From positions 541,152-605,151 of the forward strand of contig NZ_KE384567.1 of the NCBI RefSeq assembly GCF_000426765.1: 64,000 nucleotides of DNA. The letters are read 5' to 3'. The notes beneath the pieces are model-generated. The model had not been told where the DNA came from, did not search any database, and was given only the letters and a program-made list of their open reading frames with translations. This document shows positions 1-9,960 of this stretch, one piece after another (the stretch's first letter is position 1; every line of letters begins with the position of its first letter). The stretch comes from Vibrio litoralis DSM 17657. GTDB lineage: Bacteria; Pseudomonadota; Gammaproteobacteria; Enterobacterales; Vibrionaceae. The position numbers and the translations under genes were made by a program.

Positions 1-1
1 T

Positions 2-319
2 AAATTTGAACTAGAGCAGCATCGCCAAGATCTTTCTGATCATTTTTCAAATGCCGCTGAAATGCTTGATACTCTTGGTAAGAATTACACTAAGCTTTAC
101 CAACACATGGCGCAGACTTCTACCGATCTATTGCCAAATATTCCTAAGCAAGATAATCCATTTATCACTCAAACCACTGAAGCGCCATCGGAAGAACGTA
201 GTAAGCCTGAAGAGACGCCGGAGATTCAACCTAAAGACTACGCCAAGGGCTCAACGGGTTTATTAAAAGAACAACCAAAAACTTATGTTGATTCTCCAGA
301 GCTGAATAAAGCGTCATAA
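2..319 (+). CDS. zapG: ZapG (YhcB, DUF1043) C-terminal part, truncated by the window edge
   Basis: The reading frame is open from base 2, so the start and the N-terminal membrane anchor lie outside the window. The visible 105 residues contain LYQHMAQTSTDLLPN and DYAKGSTGLL, which match the conserved end of YhcB/ZapG from E. coli (LYQHMA..S..LLP; DY..GASGLL). The family is an inner-membrane coiled-coil protein linked to cell division and envelope synthesis. The gene sits directly upstream of degQ-degS, as in E. coli. The tail is rich in Pro and Glu and probably disordered. Identity is from remembered family sequence, not a search. Confidence 0.85.
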   Translation, partial: KFELEQHRQDLSDHFSNAAEMLDTLGKNYTKLYQHMAQTSTDLLPNIPKQDNPFITQTTEAPSEERSKPEETPEIQPKDYAKGSTGLLKEQPKTYVDSPELNKAS

Positions 320-371
320 ATTTCTTTCATTAAACGGTTCAATTTGGGAACTTTGTAAAGGTTTTTAGTTC

Positions 372-394
372 TATACCCAAGTCACTTGGGTATA
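372..394. repeat. Perfect 23-bp intergenic palindrome
   Basis: Arms TATACCCAAGT and ACTTGGGTATA flank a single central C; all 11 arm positions match. It lies between zapG and degQ. Imperfect relatives occur at 17303-17325 and 28721-28745. Similar short palindromes are, from memory, scattered through Vibrionaceae intergenic DNA. It may act as a hairpin or protein site; its right end TATAAT could also serve as a -10 box for degQ. Confidence 0.7.
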
Positions 395-434
395 ATCCTT
401 TAATATTGATTTTGTTCAATCAAGGAGTATTAGA

Positions 435-1808
435 ATGAAAAAACCTTTACTTGTTTTGAGCGCTATCTCATTAAGCCTCAGTGCTATCCTTACCCCGGCT
501 TCAGCTTCAGCCAGCCTTCCTAATTCAGTCGATGGCCAACAAATGCCAAGCCTAGCGCCTATGCTAGAGCAGGTAACGCCTGCTGTTGTCTCGGTGTTGG
601 TTGAAGGTAAGAAAAATGCCAACAGTCAATCTATCCCTGAGCAATTTCGCTTTTTCTTCGGCCCTGACTTTCCTTCACAATCTCTACCTGAGAGACAATT
701 TAGAGGATTAGGCTCAGGGGTTATTATTGACGCTAAAAATGGCTACATCGTCACTAACTACCATGTCATCAATGATGCCGATAAAATTCTCGTGGCACTG
801 TCAGATGGACGAGAAGTTAAAGCGACGCTGATTGGTGGCGATAAGTTATCCGATATTGCGATCATCAAGCTCGACAAGAAAGTGTCCAACTTAGTACAAA
901 TAAAAATCTCCGACTCCGATCAATTGCGTGTCGGTGATTTTGCCGTGGCGATAGGTAACCCATTTGGACTAGGTCAAACCGTTACCTCTGGTATTATTTC
1001 AGCGCTAGGACGTAGTGGGCTCAACATTGAGAACTTTGAGAACTTTATTCAAACCGATGCGGCTATCAATACCGGTAACTCAGGTGGCGCACTGGTGAAT
1101 CTCAACGGTGAGCTCGTCGGGATCAATACCGCTATTCTAGGGCCGAGTGGAGGGAACGTAGGGGTTGGATTTGCTATCCCCTCTAACATGGTAAAAAACC
1201 TAACCGAACAAATTATTGAATTCGGTGGCGTTAAACGCGGCATTTTAGGAATTCAAGGTGGAGAAATCACCCCCGATCTTGCCGAAGCCATGGGCTATAA
1301 CAGCAGTAAAGGAGCATTTGTCAGCCAAGTACTGCCAGACAGTGCCGCTGAAAAATCCGGACTACAAGCTGGCGATGTGATCACTTCAATAAATGATAAA
1401 AACATTGATACTTTCGGAGAGCTAAGAGCGAAAATCGCCACTATAGGAGCTGGCAAAACTGTCAAGCTGGGCTTAATTCGTGATGGTAAAGCGTTATCTA
1501 AAACCGTGACCCTTGACGAAGCTGAACAAATTCAAGCCAGTGCAAGTGATATTCACCCGGGATTAGAAGGGGCGAAATTCAGCAATACCGACAGTAGCGA
1601 TGCTATTTCGGGAATTAAAATTACCAATATTGCCAAAGGCTCATCTGCGGAAGCCTATCAACTACAACAAGGTGACATTATTATTGGTGTCAATCGAACT
1701 CGCGTGAAAAACCTAGCGCAAATGAAAAAAGTGCTCGAGCAAAAAACCAATATTCTGGCTTTAAATATCCAACGAGGTGATCGAACCATTTATCTTGTGG
1801 TGAAATAG
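435..1808 (+). CDS. degQ: DegQ periplasmic serine endoprotease (HtrA family)
   Basis: A 457-residue HtrA protease, the usual DegQ length. A Sec signal peptide covers about residues 1-26 (ends in PASASA). The trypsin-like domain has the triad His110 (TNYHV), Asp140 (LSDIAI) and Ser216 (GNSGGAL). Two PDZ domains follow, at about 255-350 and 370-457. The family degrades misfolded periplasmic proteins as oligomers. DegQ is preferred to DegP because degS follows directly and the Q-linker loop is short. The start has a good AAGGAG site 7 bases upstream. A strong hairpin terminator separates it from degS, so the two are probably separate transcripts. Confidence 0.95.
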   Translation: MKKPLLVLSAISLSLSAILTPASASASLPNSVDGQQMPSLAPMLEQVTPAVVSVLVEGKKNANSQSIPEQFRFFFGPDFPSQSLPERQFRGLGSGVIIDAKNGYIVTNYHVINDADKILVALSDGREVKATLIGGDKLSDIAIIKLDKKVSNLVQIKISDSDQLRVGDFAVAIGNPFGLGQTVTSGIISALGRSGLNIENFENFIQTDAAINTGNSGGALVNLNGELVGINTAILGPSGGNVGVGFAIPSNMVKNLTEQIIEFGGVKRGILGIQGGEITPDLAEAMGYNSSKGAFVSQVLPDSAAEKSGLQAGDVITSINDKNIDTFGELRAKIATIGAGKTVKLGLIRDGKALSKTVTLDEAEQIQASASDIHPGLEGAKFSNTDSSDAISGIKITNIAKGSSAEAYQLQQGDIIIGVNRTRVKNLAQMKKVLEQKTNILALNIQRGDRTIYLVVK

Positions 1809-1838
1809 AATCCTTTCAAACAGCATAAAGTCTAACTG

Positions 1839-1872
1839 AAAGAGAAGTTTCCCTGTAAACTTCTCTTTTCTT
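1839..1872 (+). terminator. Rho-independent terminator after degQ
   Basis: AAAGAGAAGTTT and AAACTTCTCTTT form a perfect 12-bp stem around the loop CCCTGT, followed by TTCTTTG. It lies 30 bases after the degQ stop and 68 bases before degS. Confidence 0.85.
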
Positions 1873-1939
1873 TGTTTTCCATCCAGTGCTATTCTTTGCC
1901 AAATCATCTCTTTTCTAATTCTGCCTATTTGAGGAAAAA

Positions 1940-3004
1940 ATGCTTAAATTTTTGCTTCGACCTATTCTTATCGGGCTAGCAACAGCAGCGGTCATTCTTA
2001 TTGCCGTTCCCTCATTACGTCAGGATTTAGTTCATATCGAAAGCGAATCTAAAGCTGAAAACATCGATGATGTCCAAGTTTCGTTCAGCCATGCGGTACA
2101 TCGTGCCGGCCCTGCGGTGGCGAATATTTACAGTCGTCAATATGTTGAAGGCGATCGTTTAAAGCTTAAAACTCAAGGACTTGGTTCTGGGGTTATTGTC
2201 TCAGACAAAGGCTACATCATTACCAACTACCACGTCGTCGCACAAGCCGATCAAATCGTAGTCGCATTGCAAGATGGCCGAGTATCGAGCGCCCAATTAG
2301 TGGGATCAGATAAACAAACCGATATTGCGGTACTCAAAGTGGAAATGAATAACTTACCGGTTATTCCACAAAACTCACTGAGCAAAACCAAAGTCGGCGA
2401 TATTGTTTTAGCGATCGGTAACCCTTACAACCTAGGTCAAACCACCACATTTGGAATTATTTCGGCTATTGGTCGCTCCTCTGTTAGTGCCGATGGCCGT
2501 CAGGCATTCATCCAAACCGATGCGGCAATTAACAAAGGTAACTCGGGGGGCGCATTAGTAAACACCCGTGGCGAGCTTATCGGAATTAATACCGCTTCAT
2601 TTCAACAAGCTACCGACCTTGAAACTTATGGTATTTCTTTCGCTATTCCCTACCCTTTAGCTTATAAAATTATGACCAAAATTATTGCCGATGGTCGGGT
2701 GATCCGAGGTTACATAGGTATTGATGGTCAAGACATGAACGCGGTTGCCGCGCGCCTACTCGGCATTGATCATGTGAGTGGCATTATTGTACTAAGCATT
2801 GCTGAAGGTGGACCAGCAGACAAAGCGAGCTTAAAAGAAAAAGATGTTATCGTCGCTATTGATGGTAAAAAAGTCCTTAACAGCCAAAGCGTTATGGAAA
2901 TGGTCACTGAACTGAGACCTGGCACTACGGTTGATTTTGATGTATTACGCGACGGTAAAACCATCACACTACCTGTGACCATCGAAGAAGATCCTAGGGA
3001 TTAA
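1940..3004 (+). CDS. degS: DegS site-1 protease of the sigma-E response
   Basis: A 354-residue HtrA protease with one PDZ domain. An uncleaved N-terminal membrane anchor spans about residues 5-24, so the protease domain faces the periplasm. The triad is His98 (TNYHV), Asp128 (QTDIAV) and Ser202 (GNSGGAL). In the family, the PDZ domain senses unfolded porin C-termini and the protease cuts the anti-sigma factor RseA, releasing RpoE. One PDZ domain plus a membrane anchor distinguishes it from DegQ upstream. The start has AGGAAA about 6 bases upstream. Confidence 0.95.
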   Translation: MLKFLLRPILIGLATAAVILIAVPSLRQDLVHIESESKAENIDDVQVSFSHAVHRAGPAVANIYSRQYVEGDRLKLKTQGLGSGVIVSDKGYIITNYHVVAQADQIVVALQDGRVSSAQLVGSDKQTDIAVLKVEMNNLPVIPQNSLSKTKVGDIVLAIGNPYNLGQTTTFGIISAIGRSSVSADGRQAFIQTDAAINKGNSGGALVNTRGELIGINTASFQQATDLETYGISFAIPYPLAYKIMTKIIADGRVIRGYIGIDGQDMNAVAARLLGIDHVSGIIVLSIAEGGPADKASLKEKDVIVAIDGKKVLNSQSVMEMVTELRPGTTVDFDVLRDGKTITLPVTIEEDPRD

Positions 3005-3048
3005 TTCGCCAAGTCCTTCTTAACTTTATAGTTCAATGGAAACCTAGT

Positions 3049-3924
3049 ATGACATGGATATTGTTTACTTTGATGGCTGCCTTTATGCAGTCTTGGCGCA
3101 ATGCTTTTCAAAGTAAATTATCCGCAGAGGTCAAAACACTCGGGGTCACACTGGCGCGATTTTTATGGGCTAGCCCGATTGCTGCACTGTACCTATTTGC
3201 CCTTTATCAAACCAACCCTGTCGCTTTACCCGAATTCAACACTCGCTTCGTTTCTTTTGTTATTGCTGCCGCTTTAATGCAAATCCTCGCCACCGCGCTA
3301 ATGGTTCAATTATTTAAACTCAATAATTACGCGATTGGCGCCGGACTTGCCAAAAGTGAAGCGTTAGCCGCCGCTATTTTAGGCATGCTGTTTTTTGGCA
3401 CTCAATTATCAACAGTCGGTTGGATGGGCGTCTGCTTAGGTGGAATTGGGGTGTTTATGTTAAGTACTACCTCTGGCATTCGAGGCATTTCCCTTTCAAC
3501 CGTGTTACTCGGTTTATGTTGTGGCAGCGCCTTTGCATTGACCTCTCTGTGGATACGCGAAGCCAGTCTATCACTTAACTTACCATTCCCTTATAACGCT
3601 GCTTGGGTGTTGTGGTTAGTGATTAGCATACAAACGTTAATCTTGTTGGCTTATATTTTTATGACCGACAAATCCACCTTACAAGCCTTATGGCAACGCC
3701 CTAAACTGACCTTCCTTGCCAGTGCGACAAGTTGTTTAGGCTCTATTGGTTGGTTTAGTGCAATGTCACTAGAAACAGTGCCGTATGTTAAAACACTAGG
3801 ACAAGTTGAAATATTTTTTACCATGATGATTTCAGTGCTTTGGCTAAAACAGAAAGTCAAAGTTAAGGATGGTTTAGGTTTGGTTCTGGTGGCGATTGCG
3901 GCAGTTTTAGTGATGTGGACATAG
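3049..3924 (+). CDS. EamA/DMT-family membrane transporter
   Basis: A 291-residue, very hydrophobic protein with about ten predicted membrane segments and the two-repeat layout of the drug/metabolite transporter superfamily. The second repeat ends in FFTMMISVLWLKQKVKVKDG, typical of EamA. Its substrate cannot be told from sequence. It starts 44 bases after degS on the same strand and converges on parC across a shared terminator. It is not part of the E. coli degQ-degS locus, so it is a lineage-specific insertion between conserved genes. Confidence 0.8.
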   Translation: MTWILFTLMAAFMQSWRNAFQSKLSAEVKTLGVTLARFLWASPIAALYLFALYQTNPVALPEFNTRFVSFVIAAALMQILATALMVQLFKLNNYAIGAGLAKSEALAAAILGMLFFGTQLSTVGWMGVCLGGIGVFMLSTTSGIRGISLSTVLLGLCCGSAFALTSLWIREASLSLNLPFPYNAAWVLWLVISIQTLILLAYIFMTDKSTLQALWQRPKLTFLASATSCLGSIGWFSAMSLETVPYVKTLGQVEIFFTMMISVLWLKQKVKVKDGLGLVLVAIAAVLVMWT

Positions 3925-3943
3925 CCGAGTTGCGAAAAATTAT

Positions 3944-3982
3944 AAAGCCGCTAAACAACTTGTCTAGCGGCTTTAATCCTTT
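3944..3982. terminator. Bidirectional terminator between the EamA gene and parC
   Basis: AAAGCCGCTA (3944-3953) pairs with TAGCGGCTTT (3965-3974); T-rich tracts lie on both sides. It serves the two convergent genes. Confidence 0.85.
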
Positions 3983-4000
3983 TAATAACAAAGACAGAAT

Positions 4001-6274
4001 TTACTCTTCTTCGTTACTTGTCGAACTATTGGCTTCCACTTCAATACGAGTCACACGTTGCAAGCCTCTTGGCAGCTTACCACCACGGCGGCCACGTTCA
4101 CCTCGGAAGTTATCCAAATCAATCGGTTTCAAGCCTAGCTTACGTTTGCCTGCATATAAGGTCACCGTCACGCCATAAGGGATAGCAATTAATTGCGAGA
4201 CCACTTCTTCACGTGTTTTAGCTTTGGCTGAAGGAATATTGATGATCTTATTGCCTTTACCTTTACTTAATTGAGGTAGGTCTTTGATCGGGAATAACAG
4301 CATTCTGCCATCATTGGTGATCACTAAGATCTCATCTTTCTCGATATCCGAAACCGGGCTAGGCGGTAGTACTTCAGCGTTTTCAGGAAGATTTAACAAC
4401 GCCTTACCACTGCGGTTTTTCGATAATAGATCCGCACCTTTACAGACAAAGCCATAACCGGCATCAGAGGCAACTAACCATAACTGATCTTCTTCACCCA
4501 TCAACACTTGGCGAATTTGGCTACCTTCGGCAATCCCTAAACGACCAGTGATAGGTTCACCCTGACTACGTGCCGAAGGAAGCGAATGAGACTCTAATGA
4601 ATAACTACGGCCATCAGAACCTAAGAACACCGCAGGCTGGTTGCTCTTACCATGCGCCGAAGCAAGATAACCATCACCAGATTTATAGTTCAGTGTCGAA
4701 GCATCAACATCATGGCCTTTAGCATGACGGATCCAACCTTTTTCAGATAGTACAACCGTAATCGGCTCACTTGGAATCAAGTCACGTTCAGTTAAGGCTT
4801 TCGCTTCTGCACGTTCAACCAGTGGAGATCGACGATCATCACCGTATTTTTCCGCATCCGCTTGGATTTCTTTTTTGATCAAGGTATTTAAACGACGATC
4901 CGAACCCAGCAGTTGCTCTAGTTTTTGACGTTCTTTTTCTAACTCATCTTGCTCGCCACGCAGCTTCATTTCTTCAAGCTTGGCTAAGTTACGCAAGCGA
5001 GTATCTAAAATCGCATTAGCTTGAATTTCCGTAATTCCAAAGCGTGCCATTAATACTTCTTTTGGCTCATCTTCAGTACGGATAATGTCAATCACTTCAT
5101 CAAGGTTTAGATAAGCAACCAATAAACCTTCTAAGATATGCAGACGATCGAGTACTTTGTCTAAGCGATGTTGCAAACGACGGCGTACTGTGGTTTTACG
5201 GAATTCAATCCACTCAAGCAGAATTTGAACTAAACCTTTCACTTCAGGACGATTATCTAAACCGATCATGTTTAAGTTAACACGGTAGTTTTTCTCAAGA
5301 TCGGTTGAAGCAAATAAGTGGTTCATTAACTGATCACAATCGACACGGTTTGAACGCGGTACAATCACAATACGAGTTGGATTTTCATGATCCGATTCAT
5401 CACGCAGATCATCGACCATCGGCAGCTTTTTAGCGCGCATTTGGTTGGCGATTTGCTCAAGCAATTTTGCACCAGACACTTGGTGAGGCAATGCAGTTAT
5501 AACGACGTCAGAGCCTTCTTTGTGCCATATAGCGCGCATTTTAATGCTGCCACGACCAGTGCGATAAATTTTTTCGATATCAGCTGGTGCCGAGATAATT
5601 TCCGCTTCCGTTGGGTAGTCTGGGCCTTTAACATGCTCCATCACCTCGCCCAATTCGGCTTTCGGATTATCAATTAAATGTACTGCTGCACCAGCAATTT
5701 CACGCACGTTATGTGGCGGAATATCGGTTGCCATACCAACCGCAATACCGGTAATACCATTAAGTAAAATGTGCGGCAAACGCGCCGGCAGCATTTTCGG
5801 CTCTTTCATGGTGCCATCAAAGTTTGGCGCCCACTCCACCGTACCTTGGCCTAACTCACCTAATAACACCTCAGCAAACTTAGATAGTTTAGCTTCGGTA
5901 TAACGCATCGCAGCGAAAGACTTAGGATCATCCGGCGCACCCCAGTTACCTTGACCATCAACTAATGGGTAACGGTAAGAAAACGGCTGAGCCATCAATA
6001 CCATGGCTTCATAACAGGCTGAATCACCGTGAGGGTGGTATTTACCGAGTACATCACCGACGGTACGAGCGGATTTTTTATATTTTGCTGCAGCCGATAA
6101 ACCAAGCTCAGACATCGCATAAATAATACGACGCTGTACTGGTTTGAGGCCGTCCCCGACATACGGTAAGGCACGGTCCATAATTACGTACATTGAATAA
6201 TTTAGATACGCATCTTCAGTAAATTTGCGCAGGGCTAACTGTTCAACGCCATCAAATGTCATTTCAGAACTCAT
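4001..6274 (-). CDS. parC: DNA topoisomerase IV subunit A
   Basis: A 757-residue type IIA topoisomerase A subunit, the usual ParC length. The catalytic tyrosine is Tyr125 (AMRYTEAKL). The quinolone-resistance region reads [13 protein letters not shown], with Ser85 and Glu89 at the positions of E. coli ParC Ser80 and Glu84, the wild-type residues. The C-terminal domain from about 500 has beta-pinwheel repeats such as VLGSDGR and [10 protein letters not shown]. With ParE it decatenates daughter chromosomes. It follows parE with 31 bases between them, so the pair is co-transcribed. ParC is preferred to GyrA because of length and neighbours. Confidence 0.97.
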   Translation of the reverse strand: MSSEMTFDGVEQLALRKFTEDAYLNYSMYVIMDRALPYVGDGLKPVQRRIIYAMSELGLSAAAKYKKSARTVGDVLGKYHPHGDSACYEAMVLMAQPFSYRYPLVDGQGNWGAPDDPKSFAAMRYTEAKLSKFAEVLLGELGQGTVEWAPNFDGTMKEPKMLPARLPHILLNGITGIAVGMATDIPPHNVREIAGAAVHLIDNPKAELGEVMEHVKGPDYPTEAEIISAPADIEKIYRTGRGSIKMRAIWHKEGSDVVITALPHQVSGAKLLEQIANQMRAKKLPMVDDLRDESDHENPTRIVIVPRSNRVDCDQLMNHLFASTDLEKNYRVNLNMIGLDNRPEVKGLVQILLEWIEFRKTTVRRRLQHRLDKVLDRLHILEGLLVAYLNLDEVIDIIRTEDEPKEVLMARFGITEIQANAILDTRLRNLAKLEEMKLRGEQDELEKERQKLEQLLGSDRRLNTLIKKEIQADAEKYGDDRRSPLVERAEAKALTERDLIPSEPITVVLSEKGWIRHAKGHDVDASTLNYKSGDGYLASAHGKSNQPAVFLGSDGRSYSLESHSLPSARSQGEPITGRLGIAEGSQIRQVLMGEEDQLWLVASDAGYGFVCKGADLLSKNRSGKALLNLPENAEVLPPSPVSDIEKDEILVITNDGRMLLFPIKDLPQLSKGKGNKIINIPSAKAKTREEVVSQLIAIPYGVTVTLYAGKRKLGLKPIDLDNFRGERGRRGGKLPRGLQRVTRIEVEANSSTSNEEE

Positions 6275-6305
6275 TGATTAACCTTAATTCTTTTCTATAA
6301 AGGGC

Positions 6306-8192
6306 TTATAGCTCTACGTCTGCTTGATCACCATAGGCTTGTAGCCAATTACGACGGTCTTCCGCACGCTTTTTACCGAGTAGCATATCCATCATTTCTA
6401 TGGTTTGCTCATTATCATCAACGGTTAATTGCACTAAGCGACGAGTATTCGGATCCATGGTCGTTTCACGAAGTTGTAATGGGTTCATCTCACCCAAACC
6501 TTTAAATCGCTGTACGTTAATTTTGGCTTTCTTATTGCTTAATCGCTCTAAAATGCCATCTTTTTCTGCTTCATCTAGGGCATAAAAGACTTCTTTACCA
6601 CAGTCGATACGGAACAAAGGCGGCATGGCAACATACACATGGCCAGCACGAACCAAAGATTCAAAATGACGCATAAATAGCGCACAAAGTAGTGTCGCGA
6701 TATGCAAACCATCGGAGTCCGCATCGGCAAGAATACAAATTTTACCGTAGCGTAAACCATCAAGATTATCAGTATCCGGGTCAATGCCTAGTGCAACCGA
6801 AATATTGTGAACTTCATCAGAGGCAAGAACTTGGTCTGAAGACACTTCCCAAGTATTTAAGATCTTACCACGCAGTGGCATAATCGCTTGAAATTCACGA
6901 TCACGAGCTTGCTTGGCTGAACCGCCCGCCGAGTCCCCTTCCACTAAGAAAAGCTCGGTACGGTTTAAGTCTTGTACTGAACAATCGGTCAATTTCCCCG
7001 GTAGCGCTGGACCAGAAGCGACTTTTTTACGCACCACTTTTTTACTAGCACGCATACGACGGTGCGCATTGGCAATGCAAGACTCTGCAAGTAACTCTGC
7101 TATCTGTGGTTTTTCATTAAGCCATAAACTAAAGGCATCTTTGACCACGCCAGAAACAAACGCCGCCGATTGACGAGAAGACAAGCGCTCTTTAGTTTGA
7201 CCAGCAAATTGTGGATCTTGCATCTTAATCGACAGGACATAAGCACAACGATCAAAAATATCATCACCGGTTAGTTTCACGCCGCGTGGCAGCAAATTAC
7301 GGAATTCACAGAACTCACGCATTGCATCCAGTAAGCCTTGACGTAAACCATTAACGTGAGTACCACCTTGAGCGGTGGGGATCAAGTTAACGTAACTTTC
7401 GGTAATTAAATCGCCACCTTCTGGCAACCAAATAATCGCCCAATTAGCCGCTTCAGTTTGCGCGATAAACTCACCAGTAAAAGGTTCTTCAGGCAACACT
7501 GGGAAGCCTTTCACACCTTCAACTAGGTAATCTTTCAAGCCATCTTCATAAAGCCATTTATGAGTTTTATCGTTCACTTTATCGATAAACTCAATTTCAA
7601 GGCCAGGGCACAATACCGCTTTAGCGCGTAAGTTATTGATTAATCGACTAACGGAGAAGTTGCCAGAATCAAAATAAGAAGCATCTGGCCAGAAATGAAC
7701 ACTGGTTCCAGTATTACGACGACCACAAGTACCGGTGACTTCAAGTTCAGAGACTTTATTACCATTTTCAAATGCAATTTCATACACTTGAGCATCACGT
7801 CTAATCGTCACTTCGACACGTGTAGATAAGGCATTCACAACTGAGATACCTACCCCGTGCAAACCGCCAGAGAATTGGTAGTTTTTATTTGAGAACTTAC
7901 CACCAGCATGCAGTTTACAGAAAATCAGCTCCACCCCTGAGATTTTTTCTTCAGGGTGAATATCGACTGGCATACCTCGACCATCATCTGTCACTTCAAC
8001 CGATTGGTCAGCATAAAGGGTCACTTGCACTTTAGAGGCATGACCGGCTAAGGCTTCATCGACACTGTTATCTATAACTTCTTGCGCCAGATGGTTTGGA
8101 CGTACGGTATCGGTGTACATCCCTGGGCGACGGCGAACCGGCTCGAGCCCATTTAGGACCTCAATCGCACCAGCATTATATTGTTCAGTCAT
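6306..8192 (-). CDS. parE: DNA topoisomerase IV subunit B
   Basis: A 628-residue ATPase subunit of topoisomerase IV. The GHKL ATP-binding domain (about 1-220) has EVIDNSVDEALAG and DDGRGMPVDIHP. The transducer domain follows, then the TOPRIM domain with LVEGDSAGGSAKQARDREF, PLRGKILN and ADADSDGLHI. It supplies ATP-driven strand passage to ParC. It is upstream of parC in the same direction. About 200 bases separate it from yqiA, including a degenerate Vibrio-type repeat, so it probably has its own promoter there. Confidence 0.97.
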   Translation of the reverse strand: MTEQYNAGAIEVLNGLEPVRRRPGMYTDTVRPNHLAQEVIDNSVDEALAGHASKVQVTLYADQSVEVTDDGRGMPVDIHPEEKISGVELIFCKLHAGGKFSNKNYQFSGGLHGVGISVVNALSTRVEVTIRRDAQVYEIAFENGNKVSELEVTGTCGRRNTGTSVHFWPDASYFDSGNFSVSRLINNLRAKAVLCPGLEIEFIDKVNDKTHKWLYEDGLKDYLVEGVKGFPVLPEEPFTGEFIAQTEAANWAIIWLPEGGDLITESYVNLIPTAQGGTHVNGLRQGLLDAMREFCEFRNLLPRGVKLTGDDIFDRCAYVLSIKMQDPQFAGQTKERLSSRQSAAFVSGVVKDAFSLWLNEKPQIAELLAESCIANAHRRMRASKKVVRKKVASGPALPGKLTDCSVQDLNRTELFLVEGDSAGGSAKQARDREFQAIMPLRGKILNTWEVSSDQVLASDEVHNISVALGIDPDTDNLDGLRYGKICILADADSDGLHIATLLCALFMRHFESLVRAGHVYVAMPPLFRIDCGKEVFYALDEAEKDGILERLSNKKAKINVQRFKGLGEMNPLQLRETTMDPNTRRLVQLTVDDNEQTIEMMDMLLGKKRAEDRRNWLQAYGDQADVEL

Positions 8193-8343
8193 AATAAAAA
8201 GATATTCTCAAAAAAGATGGTAGCCATTTTGGCATACAAATGATGTCACATGGTATTAATTAGAAATATACTCTGTATCCCCATATACAATGTCAAGTTA
8301 AGCCACAAAGCCAAATTTAGACACAAAGAAAGAAAGGATTCTA

Positions 8344-8378
8344 TAGCTATCCCCAAACAACCTCAAGATACGAGTTTC
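8344..8378. repeat. Degenerate Vibrio-type intergenic repeat
   Basis: The stretch contains CCCCAAACAACCTCAAGAT, resembling the 'TATACCCAA..AACCTCAAGATGC' sequences that recur in Vibrio intergenic DNA (recalled, not searched). A second degenerate relative is at about 14330-14353 (CCAAGTAACTCAAGATG). The rest of the parE-yqiA gap shows nothing else clear. Confidence 0.4.
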
Positions 8379-8398
8379 ACACGATAACGGTAAACACA

Positions 8399-8983
8399 CT
8401 ACAGTTGCAAAAACTCAATAATTTGTTGTGGGTAACGTTCAAAATTCACGAAACTATGATTGCCACCGACTTCAACAGTTGAGCGACTATGCTGATATTT
8501 ATCTACCGCTTGACGATAATCGAGCACTTCATCGCCTTCTTGCTGTAATAACCAGAAATCTTGAGGCGTTCTAAGGCTTGCCACTTCAAGTGCTTTAAGC
8601 TCTAAAATATGTTTCTGTTCTAATACGTAGTGCTGCTGAGTATAAGGATTGGTTTGTTGACCAAGGAAGTTAACCAATAACTCATAAGGACGAACCGCGG
8701 GATTGATCACCACCGCTCGACAACTATATTTATCATTTAACCAAGTTGCTAAATAACCGCCGAGTGAACTCCCCATCAGACCAATATTATAATCCCGGTG
8801 GTGGTTGCTCACAAAGGCATCTACATAATCTGCTGCACGCTTAGGAAAATGAGGAAGTTGTGGGATCTCGAGCTTAATATCAGGGCGATGTTGCTGACAG
8901 TATTGACGAATAACATTGGCTTTATGGGAACCGGGAGAGCTATTAAAGCCATGTAAATACAGCAACATTGAAGGTTTGGACAC
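8399..8983 (-). CDS. yqiA: YqiA esterase (alpha/beta hydrolase)
   Basis: A 194-residue alpha/beta hydrolase of the YqiA family (UPF0227). The N-terminus has LLYLHGFNSSPGSHKA; the nucleophile elbow GSSLGG puts the catalytic serine at Ser73; GNHSF near the end supplies the histidine. E. coli YqiA hydrolyses short-chain esters such as palmitoyl-CoA analogues; the true substrate is unknown. The start is GTG, chosen because GAGGAG lies 7 bases before it. It sits between cpdA and parE exactly as in E. coli. Confidence 0.9.
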   Translation of the reverse strand: MSKPSMLLYLHGFNSSPGSHKANVIRQYCQQHRPDIKLEIPQLPHFPKRAADYVDAFVSNHHRDYNIGLMGSSLGGYLATWLNDKYSCRAVVINPAVRPYELLVNFLGQQTNPYTQQHYVLEQKHILELKALEVASLRTPQDFWLLQQEGDEVLDYRQAVDKYQHSRSTVEVGGNHSFVNFERYPQQIIEFLQL

Positions 8984-9078
8984 GATATTCTCCTCAGTTT
9001 TTGTTGAGGTTCAATTCTACACCTAATTGGTATTCTGAAGCCATCGTGCCAAGCCTGATTTATCCATTATCGTGTGAT

Positions 9079-9909
9079 TTAATAACCTTGAGCCTCAAAG
9101 TTTGGTAAGAACTCCTCTCCCTCCAATCGATACACTTGGGTCTCAAGCTGACCGTTGGCTTTCAAAATCAAAGAACGCCAACCTGGAGCTACCTTATCAA
9201 GGGCAAAATCATTCGATTGAGGCTTAAACTGAATGCAAGTCGATGGGCTCGTCAGCACCTCAACACCTTGATGAACTTGATGGAAGTCTTGGTGAACATG
9301 ACCACATAATACCGCTTTCACATTATTAAACGGCTCTAGCGCTTTCCAGAATGCATCGCTGTTATGTAAGCAATGCTGATCAAGCCACTGACTACCCACC
9401 AATAATGGGTGATGGTGTAATAACACTAGGCTAAAACGGTCAGGGTACGCAGATAGGCAACCCGATAAATACTGCAGTTGTTGCTCAGTCAAAAAGCCAT
9501 GTGGACTACCTTCTGCTTGGCTATCCAATAAAATGACTTGCCAATACTGGCCAACCAACAGATGGGTATCTTGTTGAATTTGGGTAGAAGGATAAACACT
9601 TTGCATGCTTGGTTGGTAATCGTGATTGCCCGGTAACCAATAACAAGGCTTATTCAAAGGGGCGATGCCTTGTTCAAAATTGGCATAAGATTCATCGGTG
9701 TGATCTTGCGATACATCCCCAGTCATAATCAAAGCATCATAAGCGAGTGCTTGTTTTTTAATATCAGCAACCACCGCAGAAAAGCTACTTAAGGTGTTCA
9801 CACCAAGCAACTCCCCTTTGTCATCCGCAAAAAGGTGGGTATCGGTAATCTGAACCAAGGTTATATCTTCACGCTCTGGTTCAATCATAGTGGGAGAATC
9901 TTTTTTCAA
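9079..9909 (-). CDS. cpdA: 3',5'-cyclic-AMP phosphodiesterase CpdA
   Basis: A class III metallophosphoesterase of up to 276 residues. Metal-binding motifs appear in order: QITDTHLF, MTGDVSQDH, LPGNHDY, LLHHHPL and CGHVHQDFH. The C-terminus APGWRSL...EGEEFLPN..AQGY matches CpdA. It hydrolyses cAMP and so lowers CRP activity. The start is uncertain: the longest frame begins with TTG at 9909, which gives the same N-terminal length as E. coli CpdA; an ATG at 9888 is the alternative. Neither has a strong ribosome site. It lies between yqiB and yqiA. Confidence 0.92.
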   Translation of the reverse strand: MKKDSPTMIEPEREDITLVQITDTHLFADDKGELLGVNTLSSFSAVVADIKKQALAYDALIMTGDVSQDHTDESYANFEQGIAPLNKPCYWLPGNHDYQPSMQSVYPSTQIQQDTHLLVGQYWQVILLDSQAEGSPHGFLTEQQLQYLSGCLSAYPDRFSLVLLHHHPLLVGSQWLDQHCLHNSDAFWKALEPFNNVKAVLCGHVHQDFHQVHQGVEVLTSPSTCIQFKPQSNDFALDKVAPGWRSLILKANGQLETQVYRLEGEEFLPNFEAQGY

Positions 9910-9960
9910 GGCTGCTAACTCAAATATGCTATGGTTGAAATTAATAAGTTGGGATTGACA

